The notes under the pieces are model-generated. The model saw nothing but the letters and a program-made list of their open reading frames with translations, was not told the origin of the DNA and searched no databases. Positions 47,573 to 52,069 of a stretch of DNA of 52,069 nucleotides are shown piece by piece (the first letter of the stretch is position 1; each line of letters begins with the position of its first letter). The position numbers and the translations under genes were made by a program. Location of the stretch: contig CAUDNR010000102.1 of assembly GCA_958430865.1 (NCBI GenBank), positions 11,392 through 63,460 on the forward strand. Reading direction: 5' to 3'. The stretch comes from Entrophospora sp. SA101 (lineage: Eukaryota > Glomeromycota > Glomeromycetes > Entrophosporales > Entrophosporaceae).

Positions 47573-49333
47573 TTATTTGTGTTCTCTAATTTTAAATTGT
47601 GCTCTATCCGTTAATGAAATCTAAAAATTAAAGTTAATATTAATATTAATATTAATATTATTGTTATTATTATCATTAATCATTAATAATAACAGGACTT
47701 AATTTGGACTACTTACAGCGGGATAAACCTTTGATGGAATATTGGTAAAAGCAATACCAAAATAATCGCCGTCAATAGAAAAGGCCAAAGTTCTTTTGTT
47801 CATGTCCAGATGAACAGTGATTTTTGATAGATCATCAAAAGGTTCTCCATAATAATAACTTTCCCCGTCATGATAAATGGTACCATCCGATCCAAAAACC
47901 CAACCGTGTTTCTGATTACCAAGGAATTGTAAATGATCAATATCTGTGCTGCAAACACCAATGTAAACTGTCTGTTCAAATGACTCTTCCACAATTATAT
48001 CCCATTTGTGGTAACCATTTTTAAAACCTTGAGTTGTTTTAAATACTAAATGTGATTGATTTTTAGAAATAATCAAGGTGTCATTATCACCGGTATGACG
48101 TATAAATGGTTCATATTGCTTATTTCTATCCCATCTTAATGGTGGTGCAAGACCTCGAGTTGTGTTTTTGGGCATTTTTCTTGTTGAGTGATAGCGATAT
48201 GCCTGATATAAAATATTTGATGGGATTATATCTAATGGCTCAATCACATTCACCAAAACGTCCGGATCAAATAATCTAAAATCAATGAATGGTAGAGTAG
48301 ATGATATAATATCAATAATAGCAGTTCTCAATGATTCTTTAATTTGATGTTTATTTGATTCTTTAATAGCAAGATCGTCATCTTCGTTGTCATTATCATC
48401 AACGTCACTGCCATTACCTTGGTAATAATTCTGATGATCACGATGACGACGGCGACTATGTTTTTTTTCTTTCCCTGTATTAGAATCATATACGAAACAA
48501 CCATTATAATGATCATAATCATAATAGCAATCATCATCGTAATCATCATCCTCTTCCTCTTCATCCTCATCTTCTTCATCTTCTTCATCTTCTTCATCAT
48601 CCTCTTCATATTCATTTTTTCCTCCACTAATATTAAAACTCCCACCAGCCAAAATTGATTCGGCAGAAGGTAATAAAAACTGGAAAAGAGTCACGGCATT
48701 ACGTGATACTTGATTTGCGCCCCATAAAACCAAGTATCGGAATACTCCATACTCTGAAGTAGCAAAGTATTCATCCTTCATTTCTAATGAATGAGACAAC
48801 AAAACTTGTAATGATTGGCCGGAAAACGTGTTGTAACTAACGTAGTCCAATGGTGTTGAAGCAACTAGATGAAATAATCTTTTGAACAATTCATTGTGTG
48901 TTAATGGACCCATAATCTCGACAAATTTTGTATAAAGTCTTGTAATCGAGTCGTGTTTACTTTCGTCGTGACAGTTCTCTATATAAATCATCACATAATC
49001 TTGTAAATCTGGTAACATGAAATAATCAGATGCATGGAATACTTCAATTGCGTTTTTTCCAGTCAAGGTTTTTTCTCCTATGCTACCGGTATATAAGAAC
49101 TCTAGAACTACTTGCATTGCTTTAGAGTTTATTTTTGGTAAATAAATTTCATTTTGTGTAGATTCTTTCATTCCGTTGTATAACATTCTATCGAGTACTT
49201 CTGAACGAGCTGCCAATATTACTCTAGACGCGTGAAGAACTATACCATCTTCACAGTTTATTTCGATATCACTATAACGAGGATTATTGATCAAACATTT
49301 AAGGTCTTGAGCTAGTGAACTCCCTCTCTGCAT
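47573..49333 (-). CDS. BTB-BACK-SPRY protein with acidic insert
   Basis: Exon 1 (47717-49333, 539 codons) ends at a GTAAGT donor; the exon at 47573-47620 adds ISLTDRAQFKIREHK, for 554 residues. Without splicing the frame would end VSSPN 5 codons on and leave the last SPRY strand incomplete. Residues about 18-110 are BTB (YSDIEINCEDGIVLHASRVI, LPKINSKAMQVVLEFLYTGS) and about 115-230 BACK. Residues 241-320 are a highly acidic, low-complexity loop that includes KKHSRRRHRDH. A short helical stretch follows (DPDVLVNVIEPLDIIP), then SPRY at about 405-554 (GYHKWDIIVEE, YIGVCSTDIDHLQFLG, HGWVFGSDGTIYHDGE, YPAISL). Likely a Cullin-3 substrate adaptor whose SPRY domain binds the target; the target is unknown. 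Confidence 0.88.
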
Positions 49334-50145
49334 ATTGATATATAAAAATATAACGACAATGATAGAATATAGACTATTTATTAAAAGTTTTTTTTGGATC
49401 TCAAAAAATTTGGTAAAGAACTATTTATGAATAAATTTTTTTTAAAAAAATAGAATGAAACAAGAATATATCAAGTTAATTTTGGTTAACCATTACAGTT
49501 CAAAAAATGTTAATTTGGAAAAGACATTCATTCTTTCAATGAATTGTACGCCATAGGAAAATAAAATAATATTTATATATACACACTCATTATAACATCA
49601 TCTACATGACAAATATACAAATATATATAAATAAACATCCACAAATTCTTAATTTTTCTTGTTCATAAAAAAAAAAAGACAATGAACTATGCAATTATTC
49701 TTTTTTTTTCTTTTAATTAAATTAATTCTTGGAACATCTAAAAATTATAATCATAAGATTTTTAGATTTTTAGGTTAATTTTCAAAATTAAATATATATT
49801 TATAAAGTTTGTTTATTTAATGAATGAACATAATTTTTAATTTCTTCTCTCTTAATGATAATGATAACATTGTAAAAAAATTTTTTTTTAATAATACAAT
49901 ACTTCATTATTCTTCTATCCAAAATCTTATTTATTATTATTATGGCGTAAATAAAAAGAATTAATTAATAATGATGATGATACTGGTTAATTTATTTAGT
50001 AAAGATTATCTCCAAAAAAAGGAAAGAACATTTAGAAAAGCCTTCATCAATCATAATCTTTAGGTGATTTAAAGACCTAATAGCTATAAAAAATTAATTA
50101 GTCAATAGATTTGATGATAGTTTATTTCTTACATTCATAACATAC
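49334..50145. other. Upstream region of the BTB-SPRY gene
   Basis: AT-rich, no gene recognised. Presumed 5' UTR and promoter of the minus-strand gene at its left; otherwise A/T tracts. Confidence 0.5.
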
Positions 50146-50490
50146 TTACCACCGGTCACCACGTCCAAGTAGGCTGACTATAAGCAATAATTGTTCACGA
50201 CAGATTGCCAAAGTGCCATTGCTTTCTATATCAAGAATCAAAGGACTAGCTAGACCTAATATGATGAATTCTGAGAATTCTTCTGGTGAACATTTTGATA
50301 ATGCGAGATATTTGGCATTTCCATTGGAGGTTTTACGAAATAAAAATTTTAAAAAGAAGACTTGCACTTTAGGATCTTGCATACGTTGACAGTAAAGACC
50401 AATTTGTTTAATCCCAAATGTTTTGACCTTTCTCACAAGCTTCGCGCACATACCCTGGTTTGTTAACTCCTTGAAATCCGGGTTATGCAT
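50146..50490 (-). CDS. Hypothetical helical protein, unrecognised
   Basis: Minus strand. From ATG 50490 the frame reads MHNPDFKELTNQGMCAKLVR, YCQRMQDPKVQVFFLKFLF, KCSPEEFSEFIILGLASPL and REQLLLIVSLLGRGDRW, stop 50146. The composition is protein-like and the helices are amphipathic, as in HEAT or armadillo-like proteins, but I cannot name the family. A second ATG frame at 50563 (MNMDNSGKKEECFSKDTMIK) overlaps in another frame and ends at 50483, so the true start may lie upstream with a frameshift, or this may be a relic. A GTAAGT donor overlaps the stop (50153 region), so further exons are possible; I could not join one in frame. Confidence 0.45.
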   Translation of the reverse strand: MHNPDFKELTNQGMCAKLVRKVKTFGIKQIGLYCQRMQDPKVQVFFLKFLFRKTSNGNAKYLALSKCSPEEFSEFIILGLASPLILDIESNGTLAICREQLLLIVSLLGRGDRW

Positions 50491-50563
50491 TACCAAACAA
50501 AGATTTTATCATGGTGTCCTTGGAGAAACATTCTTCTTTTTTTCCACTATTATCCATATTCAT

Positions 50564-52069
50564 CTTTCAATTTAAATTTTTATTTTTTAATGCAAGAATA
50601 ATAATAATTCAAAAAAGGATATATATATAGATCATCACCAGTTATTCAAAATTAAATAAGATCAACCAGATCATCATCATCTTAAACCATACCCAATAGA
50701 AAAGCTTCTCTTATATTGTTGTGCCAGATGCAGATAAGTAAATTTCTATTTCTAACTTTGAAGTGAGCTACTTTGTTGATTTTTTAATCCAATTAATAAA
50801 GCAACAGGACTTTTTTTCGAAATTTTCCAAGATCTAGATATCAGGAAAATCTATTTAATTCTGGGCGCACCCTGTTCAATCGTATTTTGAATCTTTTGGA
50901 AGTGTAGCTCAATATTTAAATTAGGAATCCTTTGTCTTTGTACAAGAAGCAAGATAGTAATTTAGTTTTATTACGAAATGATTATCTTTTATTTTTTACA
51001 TTAGGCAAACAATTATTTTTAGGTAATCACTCTTGAATTTCAACGTTTATATTCGAACGATTATCTAGATTTATTTCATTACCATCAATTGAATTTTAAC
51101 AATCCAGATAATTTGAATTCAATAGGATTAATTGATAAGTAATGTTGTAGCCAAAGTCGATTGTTAATCATAATCTTTAGATGTATCGTATGGCATTGTT
51201 TAAACTATTATTAACAAATCTTGAAGACAGTAATAATGGGAATTTTGATGTACAAAAAAATTGTGATGTTTATTTCTCTTGAGATTTCATGGATGTAATA
51301 TAATAAAAAGTATATATATATATATACAGCATACGGGAATATTTTAATCCTAATCTGAAAATCATTCTTTTAACATACGAACTTTTTATTCCTCTTCTTA
51401 AGTTTCATAAGTATTATTATCATTATAAAATAATAACAATAAGGTTCATGTTATATGATCGTAAATTGTCAACCTTTCTTGTAAATAAATCCAACGCAAA
51501 ATCAAATTAAAATTGTATCTTTTCCTATATTATATAGGCCCATGTTTATATTTTTTTTTTTGGATACCAAATAATTTCATCATATAACTTATTGTCAAAA
51601 AGGTTTGATTTTATCGTAAAAGCCGGTTAATAAAGAAATTTCATCAAACCTAATTAATAGAATGAATGATATTTTTCAATGTGATTTTCAACTCTTTGAA
51701 ATCACTGCGAAATGACTTTACGTTTTATCCTACAATCTTCAGATCTTTCGTTCCAATTATCGGACAATACAACGTTAAAGTACAAAGAGACCTTGCTTTA
51801 ATCAGCCTTAAAAATTTTTACATCATCACCCTCTTCCCTAACTTTCATTTCGACATCAGAGTGGTAGAATAACAGTATTTGTAACAGGAGAAAATATTTG
51901 TTTCGATGATTTTGGACGATAAAATGTTCCAACCTTCGATAAGAACACGCTACATATCAGCCGATTTGGTTTTTTGGGTCTTTTTTTCAAAACTTATGTC
52001 TTATTGTGTCTCGATGTTAAACACGAGTATTTTTAATGTGTAAACTGGTCGGTAGAATGATAATTACCC
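50564..52069. other. Right end, weak coding relics only
   Basis: No intact gene. A plus frame at about 51022-51138 after a TTTTTAG acceptor reads VITLEFQRLYSNDYLDLFHY, then NNPDNLNSIGLIDK, stop; about 150 bp upstream QSYFESFGSVAQYLN is readable. They may be exons of an unrecognised relic. A BTB-like relic on the minus strand is listed separately. The plus frame at 51666-51872 is its shadow. Confidence 0.4.
51702..51869 (-). pseudogene. BTB-domain fragment, broken
   Basis: Minus strand frame: FYHSDVEMKVREEGDDVKIF, KAD, TAA, SKVSLYFNVVLSDNWNERSE, DCRIKRKVISQ, TGA. The pattern (YxDV-x-VxEGxDVKxFxAHxxVLSxxSxYF) is that of the BTB domain in the BTB/TLDc proteins expanded in these fungi. Key His and Val-Leu positions are lost and two stops interrupt it. 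No further exons seen. Confidence 0.4.

Noticed and set aside
48328..48658. Met/Ile-rich frames on both strands opposite the BTB gene
   Set aside because: Shadows of the GAT/GAA acidic tract in other frames.
1..52069. tRNA, rRNA or organellar genes
   Set aside because: No cloverleaf, rRNA core motif or organellar gene was recognised by eye on either strand; a tRNAscan or Infernal run would be decisive.

Overview
The window is AT-rich eukaryotic nuclear DNA with short GT-AG introns (mostly about 50-150 nt). It looks like an arbuscular-mycorrhizal fungus (Glomeromycotina, Rhizophagus-like). The pointers are tyrosine-kinase-like (TKL) kinases with a Cys-x2-Cys zinc-ribbon-like N-terminus, a pseudokinase carrying Sel1 repeats, decayed transposases, and much simple-sequence DNA. 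I place the genus from protein style only; no search was run.

Layout. Positions 277-16133 are a head-to-tail duplication of 7,925 bp. I found no difference between the copies, and 7 bp of microhomology marks each junction. Each copy carries one intact gene (a secreted, probably GPI-anchored cupredoxin), a BED-finger transposase remnant, and part of a minus-strand pseudogene. Positions 17555-19270 hold three head-to-tail, 5'-partial kinase units, all broken; the first contains a 94-bp Tc1/mariner-type MITE. A 3'-partial copy of a glycogen branching enzyme gene (minus strand) follows and stops just before a 10-N scaffold gap at 22138. After a TTCGAAT-rich minisatellite comes a second kinase unit plus branching-enzyme block, identical to the first over 3,122 bp but with a complete 13-exon, 686-residue gene (24786-27884).

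Positions 28620-29990 hold a decayed DDE transposase. Positions 31041-33286 hold an intact three-exon gene for a predicted four-helix bundle, coiled-coil brace, pseudokinase and Sel1-repeat protein, an architecture like MLKL/HeLo cell-death executors. Positions 36233-40177 (minus) hold a broken locus in the order Rab11-like GTPase, TKL kinase, von Willebrand A domain, with a 139-bp hAT-type MITE in one intron.

The last third is housekeeping-like. It has an intact six-exon TKL kinase (42327-44333), a small complex I subunit of the NI9M type (44726-45190, minus), and VPS25 of ESCRT-II (45313-46365, plus), which shares a 122-bp divergent promoter with NI9M. A BTB-BACK-SPRY gene (47573-49333, minus) follows, with a second, broken copy of its last exon downstream. 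The final 2.7 kb has one unrecognised ORF and weak coding remnants.

No operon-like co-operation is expected in a fungal nuclear window. The common themes are birth and decay of signalling-kinase genes, recent segmental duplication (or assembly duplication), and non-autonomous DNA transposons. Most coordinates of spliced genes were derived by hand from splice-site phase.
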